A program made the translations under genes and the position numbers. From Leadbetterella byssophila_A (GTDB lineage Bacteria > Bacteroidota > Bacteroidia > Cytophagales > Spirosomataceae): a stretch of 64,000 bases of DNA. Below, in pieces: positions 42,919 to 50,713 of this stretch. Position 1 is the stretch's first letter, and every line of letters begins with the position of its first letter. Location: positions 1 through 64,000 of the forward strand of contig JBEBRR010000016.1 of assembly GCA_040394735.1 (NCBI GenBank), in the 5' to 3' direction. The notes below the pieces were generated by a model that saw only the letters and a program-made list of their open reading frames with translations, made no database searches and was not told the DNA's origin.

Positions 42919-43793
42919 AAGAATGCTACGCGGTTAAGGTTTTAGTTGCCAGAAATCTTAGCTTTCAACTGTTTCATAAAAATGGCAAAAAGTTCTTTAT
43001 AAAACAACTCTGTCATGACGGTGAGCACGACAAAGCCGCTTTTGCCTTTGAAATGGCATTTTATCAAGCATGCGCTTCCCATCCTGACTTCACTCCCCTT
43101 GCCCCGCTTGTACCCCGTTTATACAGGTATGACCCGCTCTACCGGATTGCCGTATCAGAGTTCCTGGAAGGTTTCCGGCCGGCCCTTCCCCTGGCAGACC
43201 ACTGGGAGCCGGTGCTGGCTGCACTGTTACAGATAGCCGCAATTCCCGTTCGCAATACCGTCAATGACCAGCGGCCCTCCCTGATGTATCTTCAGGCATG
43301 GAAAGAGCATGAATTCCTGCGACCGTTCCTCCTTAACTCCCGGTTGGAACCAACCCTCCTACAGCTGAATACGGCGTGGCATCCCTGTAATATTATCCAT
43401 AACGATCTCAAACCAGGAAATATCCTGATCAATGACCGGCAGGAAGTGAAGATCATCGACTGGGAAAAGATGTCTACCGGCGATGCACTTTGGGACCTAT
43501 CAGCCCTGATCTTTTATACTCTGCCGTACGATTCTCCCGTTTACCAGGCGCCGGTGGCATCTGAAGCTTACCTGGTCGCTCAATCTCCTCTTCTCAGGCA
43601 GATCACCCGGAGCTACAGGGAGAGATGGAGCGAAGACGACGCCCTGAGACTGATCCGGTATTTGGGCCTGCAGGTACTGACGGTAATCACCGGATCGGGG
43701 CAGCCCCCTTCTGCAAGGGTTCTGCAGCTGGCCGCTGACCTGCTGCTCAACCCGCAGCTCTTTCTGAACCCGGTGTTTAAAAATTATGGTTGA
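42834..43793 (+). CDS. APH-fold phosphotransferase, candidate Ser/Thr-dehydration kinase paired with a HopA1-like protein
   Basis: The 319-residue protein has the aminoglycoside-phosphotransferase/choline-kinase fold. A Lys (IKQL, Lys 57) and Glu 73 are suited to nucleotide binding, the Brenner motif HNDLKPGNILIN supplies catalytic Asp 191 and Asn 196, and IIDWEKMSTGDALWDLS supplies the metal Asp 209. In the second position of HND, Gly is usual for APH enzymes. The open N-terminus (ARNLSFQLF...FFIKQL) resembles kinases that partner HopA1-like proteins in thioamitide (TvaC) and class V lanthipeptide clusters. There they phosphorylate Ser/Thr before elimination. The gene overlaps the next by 8 bases. 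Small-molecule phosphorylation is an alternative. Confidence 0.8.
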   Translation: MIQEPVLTKENIGFYLFLKDFLNISEFSKECYAVKVLVARNLSFQLFHKNGKKFFIKQLCHDGEHDKAAFAFEMAFYQACASHPDFTPLAPLVPRLYRYDPLYRIAVSEFLEGFRPALPLADHWEPVLAALLQIAAIPVRNTVNDQRPSLMYLQAWKEHEFLRPFLLNSRLEPTLLQLNTAWHPCNIIHNDLKPGNILINDRQEVKIIDWEKMSTGDALWDLSALIFYTLPYDSPVYQAPVASEAYLVAQSPLLRQITRSYRERWSEDDALRLIRYLGLQVLTVITGSGQPPSARVLQLAADLLLNPQLFLNPVFKNYG

Positions 43794-44721
43794 GGTTCTG
43801 AAACATATCGTGAATTCACTGGAAATTTCTCCTTCGGGCCAGATCATTTTCCGTAACCGGCCCCTGCTCAATTTTATGGAGTTAACGCACCGGAGCGGGG
43901 CGGAAGATCTGGCCCTGCTGCAGAAGCAACTCAGCGAGCTCCTCTACGAGCAGTTTTACTGTGCCGGCGGTTTATCGGAACCGGAAAACAGGAATTTCCT
44001 TGAAGAACTTAAGAAAAATAACCTGTCGCGCAGCCGCATCCGCAAAGGCTATACCCTGGAAATTGCCCAGGAGCTGCCCTACCTGGCTTGTAAAGGAGAC
44101 CACCGCTTAAAGCTTTTTCCGGGTAGCTACCTGCTGCCCGGAGGGCACGAAACCGGTGATGAGGCCTGGGTTTATTTCCCGAAGGAAAATGTAAAAGGGA
44201 TATTCTACTATGCTTTCAGCCATGTGCCGGCGACATTCTTCCATGAATCTACCCTGAGGTTTTATTTTAATACAGATGCTCAAGGAAGTATCCTGCTCAT
44301 GAATTACTTTACGGGGAGCCTCAATAAGGCCCGGGTACCTTTCATGCTGAAATGCATCTGTGAACCGCAGCATATGCACCGGTCAGACAGCTTCATTCTC
44401 TACACCGATTACCGGTTTGTCAACGCTGCCTATGCATTTATCCGGGAGATCCCGGAAACTCTCAGCCGGCACTTCTATCCTGATCCTCCTCTTTTTACCC
44501 TGGCCCTCGGGCCGGGAACGGGTTTTGCGGAAAGTCCCCCTGATCCCCAAAAAAGCTTTGGTATGGCCCGTTGTGAATTACTGGCGGAAGCCCTGACGGA
44601 AACCCGCGAAAATCAGGAAGGCCGCCTGGAAACGGTAATGACGTATATTGAGAGAAAAGGTTATGCGCTCCGACGGTTCTTCCTGAACCCCGGCTCCAGG
44701 CTGGTCTATCCTTTTTTTTAA
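43786..44721 (+). CDS. HopA1-like protein, candidate phospho-Ser/Thr lyase
   Basis: This 311-residue cytoplasmic protein fits the HopA1 effector family (T3SS effector HopA1 type). The characteristic block is RFYFNTDAQGSILLMNYFTG (158-177), LNKARVPFMLKC (179-190), DSFILYTDYRF (201-211), the PDPPLFTLALGPGTGFAESP segment and SFGMARCELLAEAL (257-270). Actinobacterial and cyanobacterial relatives are encoded beside APH-like kinases, and in thioviridamide (TvaD) and lexapeptide-type (class V) pathways they are required to make dehydroamino acids. The gene begins within the last codons of the kinase gene. Whether this protein eliminates phosphate, and from which substrate, is inference: no precursor peptide was found nearby. 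Confidence 0.82.
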   Translation: MVEVLKHIVNSLEISPSGQIIFRNRPLLNFMELTHRSGAEDLALLQKQLSELLYEQFYCAGGLSEPENRNFLEELKKNNLSRSRIRKGYTLEIAQELPYLACKGDHRLKLFPGSYLLPGGHETGDEAWVYFPKENVKGIFYYAFSHVPATFFHESTLRFYFNTDAQGSILLMNYFTGSLNKARVPFMLKCICEPQHMHRSDSFILYTDYRFVNAAYAFIREIPETLSRHFYPDPPLFTLALGPGTGFAESPPDPQKSFGMARCELLAEALTETRENQEGRLETVMTYIERKGYALRRFFLNPGSRLVYPFF

Positions 44722-44727
44722 AGCTTT

Positions 44728-44747
44728 TATACTGTCAAGACAGTATA
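44728..44747. promoter_or_regulatory. Second copy of the 7-2-7 palindromic operator
   Basis: A perfect 20-base palindrome (9-base arms) with core TACTGTC-AA-GACAGTA, identical in both heptamers to the site at 39796-39819. It sits between the HopA1-like gene and the LytTR gene, upstream of the promoter at 44781-44809, in an activator-type position. Confidence 0.7.
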
Positions 44748-44780
44748 TGTTTTTCTGAAAAATACCATGAAAAGGGTATT

Positions 44781-44809
44781 TTGCAGCTTCTCAAGTGCAT
44801 TTAACTTTG
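44781..44809 (+). promoter_or_regulatory. Promoter of the LytTR gene
   Basis: A TTG (44781-44783), an 18-base spacer and TAACTTTG (44802-44809) match the Bacteroidota TTG/TAnnTTTG promoter. The ATG of the LytTR gene is 34 bases further on, and the operator palindrome is centred about 44 bases before the -33 element. Confidence 0.65.
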
Positions 44810-44843
44810 CATTGAGCAAATTAATCAGCCCCCTGAACCTGCC

Positions 44844-45158
44844 ATGGCAAAGATTCCCATTCCTCTGAACGAGATTATTTTCCTGAAGGCGGACTCAAAT
44901 TACACTGAGTTTCATTTGCTGGGCGGGAAAAAGACGTTATCTCCACGCACTCTGAAACATCATGAGAACAGCCTGTCTATGAGGCACTTTTTGCGTGTTA
45001 ACAACTCTTTCCTGCTGAATCCTTCGTATATCGACAGCATCAGCAGGGCAAGAAGTACCGCGGTGGTCCGTCTTACAGACGGAACGGAAGTGCTTATCTC
45101 CCGCAGGAGACAAAACGATATTCTCAGGGTGTTAAAAAAAACAGGTTCCCTGTTTTAG
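44844..45158 (+). CDS. Stand-alone LytTR DNA-binding domain protein
   Basis: The 104-residue product is almost entirely a LytTR domain: LNEIIFLKADSNYTEFHLLGGKK, then RHFLRVNNSFLLNPSYIDSISR and RLTDGTEVLISRRRQNDILRVLKK, all matching the LytTR core. There is no receiver domain, so it cannot be a normal response regulator; it may be controlled by its own expression level or an interaction. The upstream palindrome, shared with the NarL-type regulator, suggests a regulatory cascade. A strong terminator follows. Confidence 0.9.
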   Translation: MAKIPIPLNEIIFLKADSNYTEFHLLGGKKTLSPRTLKHHENSLSMRHFLRVNNSFLLNPSYIDSISRARSTAVVRLTDGTEVLISRRRQNDILRVLKKTGSLF

Positions 45159-45211
45159 GTCTGCCACTATTAAATTCAGATAACCGGAGCTCCGGAATCT
45201 CCCCCTTACAG

Positions 45212-45243
45212 AGGGCTGTCTGAAAATTACGGGCAGCCCTTTT
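45212..45243 (+). terminator. Rho-independent terminator after the LytTR gene
   Basis: AGGGCTG (45212-45218) and CAGCCCT (45234-45240) form a stem with a 15-base loop, followed by four T. It ends the LytTR transcription unit. Confidence 0.7.
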
Positions 45244-45284
45244 GGGGGGCGATAAGTGTAATAAACCTTGGAACTTTTACTCCT

Positions 45285-45500
45285 ATGAAACGTATCATTA
45301 CATTTACTTTTGGTTGGGATATCGGGGGAAAATCGGGTTACCTTACCCTCCTGGACGAAGACGGGGGGCGCCATGCCTTTCGGGACCTGGGAGTAGCTGA
45401 GCTGCAGATACTGGCCGGAAACCTGGAGCGGTACCCGGCATTTATTGATCAGAATCAATGGATACTCTGGGGGACATTCGCCTCTGAAAAACACGACTAA
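45285..45500 (+). CDS. Small hypothetical protein (71 residues)
   Basis: I do not recognise this protein. It starts with a beta-rich segment (KRIITFTFGWDIGGKSGYLTLLDEDGG) and has no Cys, signal peptide or membrane helix. It lies about 40 bases after the LytTR terminator and is followed by the promoter of the next lipoprotein gene, so it appears to be a single-gene unit. Its low Ser/Thr and lack of Cys make it a poor lanthipeptide precursor. It could be a real small gene or, less likely, spurious. Confidence 0.5.
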   Translation: MKRIITFTFGWDIGGKSGYLTLLDEDGGRHAFRDLGVAELQILAGNLERYPAFIDQNQWILWGTFASEKHD

Positions 45501-45587
45501 TATAAAAACCCCGCATCCTGTAACCCCGTCGTCAATTAAAATACGGCATCTCATAACAAGATTTTGCATCTCTCCGGTAAAACGGCA

Positions 45588-45617
45588 TTGTCTATTGAAT
45601 ATCCCTGCCTATTTTTG
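45588..45617 (+). promoter_or_regulatory. Promoter of the hypothetical lipoprotein operon
   Basis: TTG (45588-45590), a 19-base spacer and TATTTTTG (45610-45617) match the TTG/TAnnTTTG promoter, 22 bases before the ATG. This supports the chosen start of the lipoprotein. Confidence 0.6.
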
Positions 45618-45639
45618 GCAAATTAATTTTTCCCCAATA

Positions 45640-46224
45640 ATGAAAAGAGCATTAACGGGTTTCCTTGTCCTCTCTTTTTTAGGGAGTTGCAACAATACCC
45701 AGAATACAGACACCACTATAGACGACCTCGCCGTGCGGAATGACAGCACGGCTGTTGCAGAAGACGGCGGCGGCACGGATTCGGATTTTACTCCCTACGG
45801 AAAGGCCAAAGCAGAAGAGCTTTCGGCCAGCCGGAAAAACGAACTGGAAGCCATCCTTAAAGCCCGGGGCGTCAACCCTGCCGAAGTACCGGTGCTGGTT
45901 ACAGCGCTCCGCAGGGCCATCAGCTTTAATGAATGGGACGTGGTAGAGGAGGGTGAAAACGTTCAGACTTCAGGCACCGATAAAGAGCCGCTGACCCTTA
46001 CCTCGCTGATCTTCGGTCCGTTTGACGGTAACGGCAGAGGCTACCGCGTGCTGGCTATTGCCGGCAACCGGATTTACCTGTCAGAAGAGCACTGGCAATA
46101 TGTTTCCGTCGATTCTGCCTACAATATCCAGATGGCCGGAGATAAAAAGATAGAAGTGAGCGATGAAGCTATCTCCATTACCTCACCTGCGAAAGGAAAA
46201 ATGAGACTGATCAATATCCGGTAG
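45640..46224 (+). CDS. Hypothetical lipoprotein, first gene of a three-gene operon
   Basis: The 194-residue product has a lipoprotein signal ending LSFLGSC (Cys at 17) and an Asp/Thr-rich linker. A compact mixed region follows (KNELEAILKARGVNPAEVPVLVTALRRAISFNEWDVV, then EEHWQYVSVDSAYNIQMAG). No named family is recognised. The frame runs 195 bases upstream, but the promoter and signal sequence fix the start here. It is separated by only 3 bases from the HD hydrolase gene and presumably co-transcribed with it and the YitT gene. Confidence 0.65.
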   Translation: MKRALTGFLVLSFLGSCNNTQNTDTTIDDLAVRNDSTAVAEDGGGTDSDFTPYGKAKAEELSASRKNELEAILKARGVNPAEVPVLVTALRRAISFNEWDVVEEGENVQTSGTDKEPLTLTSLIFGPFDGNGRGYRVLAIAGNRIYLSEEHWQYVSVDSAYNIQMAGDKKIEVSDEAISITSPAKGKMRLINIR

Positions 46225-46227
46225 TTC

Positions 46228-46812
46228 ATGCAGTATGCACCCCTGAAAAAAGCAGTGATAGAACGGCTCCGTGAGGAGCTTCCCTCTCACCTGGCCTATC
46301 ACAATGCGAAACACACGCATGACGTGATCCGTGCCGTTCAGGAGATTGCAAAGCAGGAAGGGGTCAGGGGTGAGGAGCTCATCCTGCTGAAAACCGCCGC
46401 GCTGTTCCATGATACGGGATTTCTGTTTTCAGCCGAAAGACACGAAGAGCATTCCTGTGAGCTGGCCTCGCAATACCTGCCGGTCTACGGTTACCCTGAA
46501 AGTGCCATTGCCCGGATCCGGAAAATGATTATGGCTACCCGCATGCCCCAGCGCCCGGAAGACCGGCTGGAGAAAATTCTGGCCGATGCAGATTTGGATT
46601 ATTTGGGCAGAGATGATTTCTTTACAACGGGAAACCGCCTGTACCGGGAGCTTTACCACTCAGGAGTGGTAAAAAGTGAAAGAGAATGGAACACCCTTCA
46701 GGAAAAATTCCTGGAAAAGCATCACTATTTCACGGAAACATCCCGGAAAAACAGGGAGGAAAGAAAGAAAGAGAACCTGCAGGTAATCAGATCAAAATTA
46801 ACCCGAACGTAG
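46228..46812 (+). CDS. HD-domain phosphohydrolase
   Basis: The 194-residue cytoplasmic protein has the HD metal-site set: YHNAKHTHDV (first His), LFHDTGF (His-Asp), a following EEHS His and DADLDYLG (final Asp). HD enzymes hydrolyse phosphate esters such as nucleotides. The best small-HD relatives include uncharacterised Bacteroidota proteins fused or linked to signalling domains, so the substrate is unknown. It is the middle gene of an operon with a lipoprotein before and a YitT-family gene four bases after. Confidence 0.85.
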   Translation: MQYAPLKKAVIERLREELPSHLAYHNAKHTHDVIRAVQEIAKQEGVRGEELILLKTAALFHDTGFLFSAERHEEHSCELASQYLPVYGYPESAIARIRKMIMATRMPQRPEDRLEKILADADLDYLGRDDFFTTGNRLYRELYHSGVVKSEREWNTLQEKFLEKHHYFTETSRKNREERKKENLQVIRSKLTRT

Positions 46813-46816
46813 AACT

Positions 46817-47692
46817 ATGTCTTTAAAGCACCAAGGCCGCTTATTTACCCTTTCTGATATTATTTTCCTGATTCTCGGGGTATTATCCGCCAGTTTTGCC
46901 CTGAAAAGTTTCCTGGTGCCCAATCACTTCCTGGACGGTGGTGTCACCGGTATATCAATCCTGCTTTACGAAATTTACGGCTGGGATCTGGGCCTGGTTC
47001 TTATCCTGCTGAATATTCCTTTTATCGTCCTTTCGTTCTCCAAGGTAGGCCGGAACTTTGCCCTCAGAAGCACGCTGACCGTAGTGCTTATTGCGCTTAC
47101 CATGCAGTTTGTGGAATTTCCCGAACTTACGCATGACAAGCTGCTGGTGGCTATGTTCGGTGGTTTTTTTATGGGCATCGCTGTAGGGCTGTGCATGCGG
47201 GGCGGCGGCACGTTTGACGGCATGGAGGTGCTGGTGCTGATGACCACTAAAAAGAGCAGCTTTTCCATCACGGAGGTCATCCTGGGCATGAACATCGTTA
47301 TCTTTATCATTGCTGCCATCTTTATGAAGGTAGAGACCGCTCTTTATGCTATCCTTACCTACATTATTGCCGGGCAGACCACCAAATACGTGATCGAAGG
47401 AATTGAGGCTTATACGGGCGTTACCATTGTTTCCGGTAAAAGCGAAGAAATCAAGAAGGCCCTTGTGATGGAACTTGACCGCGGCATCACTGTTTACAAG
47501 GGAGAAAGGGGGTTTATGAAGGATTCTTTCGAAAAAAGCACGGAGGTAGACATTATCTTTACTGTAGTGACCCGCCTGGAAGTACGGCGCCTGAAAGATA
47601 CCGTGTATGATATAGACCCCAAGGCCTTTATCTTTACCCAGACGGTCCGCGAGCCCCAGGGCGGTATTGTGAAGGAGATTGTGAAACATTGA
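46817..47692 (+). CDS. YitT family membrane protein (DUF161/DUF2179)
   Basis: The 291-residue product has five or more hydrophobic helices with YitT features (SDIIFLILGVLSASFALKSFLVPNHFLDGGVTGIS, LNIPFIVLSF, MRGGGTFDGMEVLV). A soluble C-terminal DUF2179 domain (GKSEEIKKALVMELDRGITVYKGERGF) follows. The family is thought to transport or bind small solutes, but the function is not established. It ends the operon with the HD hydrolase. A repeat fills the space after it. Confidence 0.87.
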   Translation: MSLKHQGRLFTLSDIIFLILGVLSASFALKSFLVPNHFLDGGVTGISILLYEIYGWDLGLVLILLNIPFIVLSFSKVGRNFALRSTLTVVLIALTMQFVEFPELTHDKLLVAMFGGFFMGIAVGLCMRGGGTFDGMEVLVLMTTKKSSFSITEVILGMNIVIFIIAAIFMKVETALYAILTYIIAGQTTKYVIEGIEAYTGVTIVSGKSEEIKKALVMELDRGITVYKGERGFMKDSFEKSTEVDIIFTVVTRLEVRRLKDTVYDIDPKAFIFTQTVREPQGGIVKEIVKH

Positions 47693-47719
47693 GTTTGGTG
47701 AGTTTCAAATACTGAGTTC

Positions 47720-47840
47720 CGAGTAACGAGTGGTAAGTTACAGGAACTGTTTGGGAATAAATTTCCCTGATAAAAACGTGATAGAATGAATAAACCCGGA
47801 ACTGCTCACCTCTCAGAACCCGGAACTTACTATTCTGAAC
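47720..47840. repeat. Dispersed intergenic repeat, two inverted copies
   Basis: GAGTTCCGAGTAACGAGTGG (near 47720) and, inverted at the other end, CTCAGAACCCGGAAC (near 47815) belong to the same family as the repeats at 15.4, 27.3 and 33.9 kb. They flank an AT-rich centre between the YitT and rhamnosidase genes. Confidence 0.6.
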
Positions 47841-47853
47841 TAATCTTATACCT

Positions 47854-50628
47854 ATGAAAAAAATACTCCCCTTTTTCCTCCTTCTCTGCTTCTCTGTTTC
47901 GGCACAGACAGTAGAAAGTCTACGGACAGAATATTCCGAAAATCCCCTAGGAATGGATGTGAGCCATCCCCGCTTCTCCTGGGAACTGAACAGTAATGTG
48001 CGCAGCAGCCGGCAGACCGCCTACCAGGTGCTGGTGACGGACAAAGAAGAAAACCTGGCCCGTAATACCGGCAATATATGGAATTCAGGCATTGTTAAAT
48101 CGGATCAGAGCACCTGGATAGAATACAAGGGTAAACCCCTGGAATCGCGCAAACGGTATTACTGGAAAGTGAGGGTCTGGAATGAAAAAAATAAGGTGGT
48201 CAGCCAGACGGCCTGGTTTGAGACCGGTCTTTTCCACAAAGAAGACTGGCAGGCACACTGGATAGGCATGAAGGGTACGGAAGGCAAGCCTCCCAAATCC
48301 GTAGAGCTTCAGAAAGAGTTCACCTTGCGAAAAAGAGTGGTCAAAGCCCGCATATATGTAACCGGGCTGGGGGCTTACCACCTCAGCTTTAACGGCTCAA
48401 AAGTAGGCCGTGATGTATTGGCTCCCGGCTGGACAAACTATCTCAGGACTCTCCATTACCAGACTTACGAAATTCCGGCAGAGGAGGTAACCTCCGGCAC
48501 CAATTTTATTACGGCCACCCTTGGCAATGCCTGGTGGAGCAGCGGCCTGGGCTGGGGCGGGGGAAAGTTTTCGTACAGCCAGGGTCCCTGCCGGCTGCTC
48601 CTGCAGATGGAGCTAGAATTTTATGACGGAAGCCGCCAGACCCTTATTTCAGACGAAACCTGGCAGGCGCGGCTTTCCCCTATCGTTTCCAATACTCTCT
48701 ATGACGGTGAAGTGTACGATGCCCGGCTCGAGAACAGCAATAACTGGGTAAAAGCCAATCTTCTCGATGACGAATCCAATTCTACCACGCTCTTCGGAGA
48801 TAAACCGGGAGCCAATAAAGCGGAAGAAGCCGACACCTTTTCTACCCGCGGCCTCACGCTTAAAGCCTCTCCCTCCCCGCCTGTACGTATTACGCGTGAG
48901 CTGCAGCCGGTAGCCATTACCGAACCCAGGAAGGGGCGTTATGTACTGGACTTCGGACAAAACCTGGTGGGTTATGTGCGCCTGAAGGCCGAGGGAAAGA
49001 CCGGGAAAGAAGTGACCATGAAGTTTGCTGAATTGCTGACCGACAAAGGACTCGCCGATCAGGCCAACCTCCGGAGTATCCGGCCCACCGACAAGTACAT
49101 CTTTAAAGGTTACGGTACAGAAGAATGGGAACCCAGGTTCACCTATCACGGCTTCCGGTACGTGGAAGTGGAAGGTCTTTCCCAAAAACCGGACCTCAAC
49201 ACTTTTACCGCCAGGGTTATTCATTCCGATCTCCCGGAAGCCGGCGGGTTTTCCTGTTCGGATGATCTGTTGAACCGCATTTACGGAATCACCACCTGGA
49301 GCCTGAAAGGCAACCTGATGGATGTGCCTACCGATTGCCCGCAACGGGACGAACGTCTTGGCTGGATGGGCGATGCCCAAATTTTTGCCCCCACAGCCGC
49401 CTATATGATGAACATGAACGGTTTTTTTACCAAATGGCAGCGGGATATTGCTGACAGCCAGCATTCGTCAGGCTATGTCTATGATGTAAATCCGAAAATA
49501 GTGGTAGGGGGGCCTTCCAAACCTGCATGGGGTGACGCCGTAGTCATTGTTCCCTATCAAATGTATCGCTTTTACGGGGATAAGCGCATCCTGGAAGAAA
49601 ATTATACCGCCATGCAGGCCTGGGTGGAGTACATGAATAATCATCCTTCCACTCAAAAGAACGGAATTTACCATTTCCAGACGGGCGAAGGCGAGAAAGC
49701 CTGGTACGGCTACGGCGACTGGGTGCCGGTAGAGGCCTCCCCTTCCAAACCCATTGGCGGAGCATACCAGTTTTATTCCAACCGGCTACTGTCGGAAATA
49801 GCGGGTATCCTGAAGAAAAAAACAGATGCGGAGAAATATGCTGAAGTGGCCCGTAGAACGGCAGAGCGCTATAATGAATTGTATTATGATAAAAATACGG
49901 GGAATTACCAGGGAGGCACCCAGGCAGCCAATCTCATTCCCCTGAGCCTGGGCATAGCCACTGAAAAAGCAAAAGTGGCTGACCAGGTATCGAAAAATGT
50001 TATTGAAAAAGGAAATCACCTGAGCACCGGGTTCATTGCCACCCAGATGCTGCTCCCGGCCCTGAGTGAAAGCGGGCAGCATGAGCTGGCCTATACCGTA
50101 GCCACCCAAAGGACCTATCCTTCGTGGGGGTATATGATCGACAATGGTGCCACCACGATGTGGGAACTCTGGAATTCCGACAAAGAAAAACCGGAAGGAA
50201 TGAATTCGCGGAATCACTTTGCCTACGGTTCGCTGGGCGAATGGTTTTATGAGTACCTGGCCGGGATCCGGCGGGATCCGGACAGCGAAGGCTTTAAGCA
50301 TTTCCTGCTGGCTCCGATGCCCGCCGGTAACCTTCAGTGGGCAGAAGCCTCTTATCGCTCTCCTTACGGGAAAATACACAGCCGCTGGGATAATACCCCT
50401 CAGAAATTCATCCTGAAATGCAGCGTTCCGGCCAACAGCCGGGCGCAGGTCCGCCTGCCGCTGGGAGGAAAATCCGCTCCCGTGATCAAGGAGTCAGGGA
50501 AGCCGGTCTTTGACGGGAAAACGGCGTCGAAAACCAGGGTAACAGGAGTCACCTTCGTAAAAAGAGAGGGGGATACAGCGGTACTGGAAGTACTGAGCGG
50601 AGAGTATATATTTACAGTAGAAAACTGA
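47854..50628 (+). CDS. Glycoside hydrolase family 78 alpha-L-rhamnosidase
   Basis: This exported 924-residue enzyme should release terminal alpha-L-rhamnose from glycans or plant glycosides. After a signal peptide (FSVSAQ) come the N-terminal beta domains (RTEYSENPLGMDVSHPRFSWEL, TWIEYKGKPLESRKRYYWKVRVW). A carbohydrate-binding-like module follows (ARIYVTGLGAYHLSFNGSKVG), and then the (alpha/alpha)6 catalytic domain. The catalytic acid Glu lies in DCPQRDERLGWMGDAQ (about 492-507) and the second Glu in TMWELWNS (about 768). Its partners for glycan use (SusC/D or sulfatase genes) are not adjacent, so its target glycan is not apparent. Confidence 0.94.
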   Translation: MKKILPFFLLLCFSVSAQTVESLRTEYSENPLGMDVSHPRFSWELNSNVRSSRQTAYQVLVTDKEENLARNTGNIWNSGIVKSDQSTWIEYKGKPLESRKRYYWKVRVWNEKNKVVSQTAWFETGLFHKEDWQAHWIGMKGTEGKPPKSVELQKEFTLRKRVVKARIYVTGLGAYHLSFNGSKVGRDVLAPGWTNYLRTLHYQTYEIPAEEVTSGTNFITATLGNAWWSSGLGWGGGKFSYSQGPCRLLLQMELEFYDGSRQTLISDETWQARLSPIVSNTLYDGEVYDARLENSNNWVKANLLDDESNSTTLFGDKPGANKAEEADTFSTRGLTLKASPSPPVRITRELQPVAITEPRKGRYVLDFGQNLVGYVRLKAEGKTGKEVTMKFAELLTDKGLADQANLRSIRPTDKYIFKGYGTEEWEPRFTYHGFRYVEVEGLSQKPDLNTFTARVIHSDLPEAGGFSCSDDLLNRIYGITTWSLKGNLMDVPTDCPQRDERLGWMGDAQIFAPTAAYMMNMNGFFTKWQRDIADSQHSSGYVYDVNPKIVVGGPSKPAWGDAVVIVPYQMYRFYGDKRILEENYTAMQAWVEYMNNHPSTQKNGIYHFQTGEGEKAWYGYGDWVPVEASPSKPIGGAYQFYSNRLLSEIAGILKKKTDAEKYAEVARRTAERYNELYYDKNTGNYQGGTQAANLIPLSLGIATEKAKVADQVSKNVIEKGNHLSTGFIATQMLLPALSESGQHELAYTVATQRTYPSWGYMIDNGATTMWELWNSDKEKPEGMNSRNHFAYGSLGEWFYEYLAGIRRDPDSEGFKHFLLAPMPAGNLQWAEASYRSPYGKIHSRWDNTPQKFILKCSVPANSRAQVRLPLGGKSAPVIKESGKPVFDGKTASKTRVTGVTFVKREGDTAVLEVLSGEYIFTVEN

Positions 50629-50634
50629 CGGCTG

Positions 50635-50713
50635 CCTGACCCACATCCGGCATACCAGACATATGGGTTTTCCCTTATTTCCCGGATGTCTGGTATGCCG
50701 GATGTGAGTCAGG
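50635..50713. terminator. Long near-perfect hairpin between convergent genes
   Basis: Arms at 50635-50662 and 50686-50713 pair in 27 of 28 positions (core CACATCCGGCATACCAGACA), with a 23-base loop holding TTTTCCC. It starts 6 bases after the rhamnosidase stop and overlaps the stop codon of the convergent HemJ-like gene, so it probably terminates both. Confidence 0.75.

Noticed and set aside
44767..44868. A 33-residue ORF (MKRVFCSFSSAFNF...) right after the HopA1-like gene as a RiPP precursor
   Set aside because: It spans the promoter and -7 element of the LytTR gene, runs into the LytTR coding start, has only one Cys and no leader/core pattern. I regard it as chance.
45285..45500. The 71-residue protein as the precursor for the kinase/HopA1 pair
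   Set aside because: No Cys, few Ser/Thr at the C-terminus, and it lies beyond a terminator. It is more likely an unrelated small gene.
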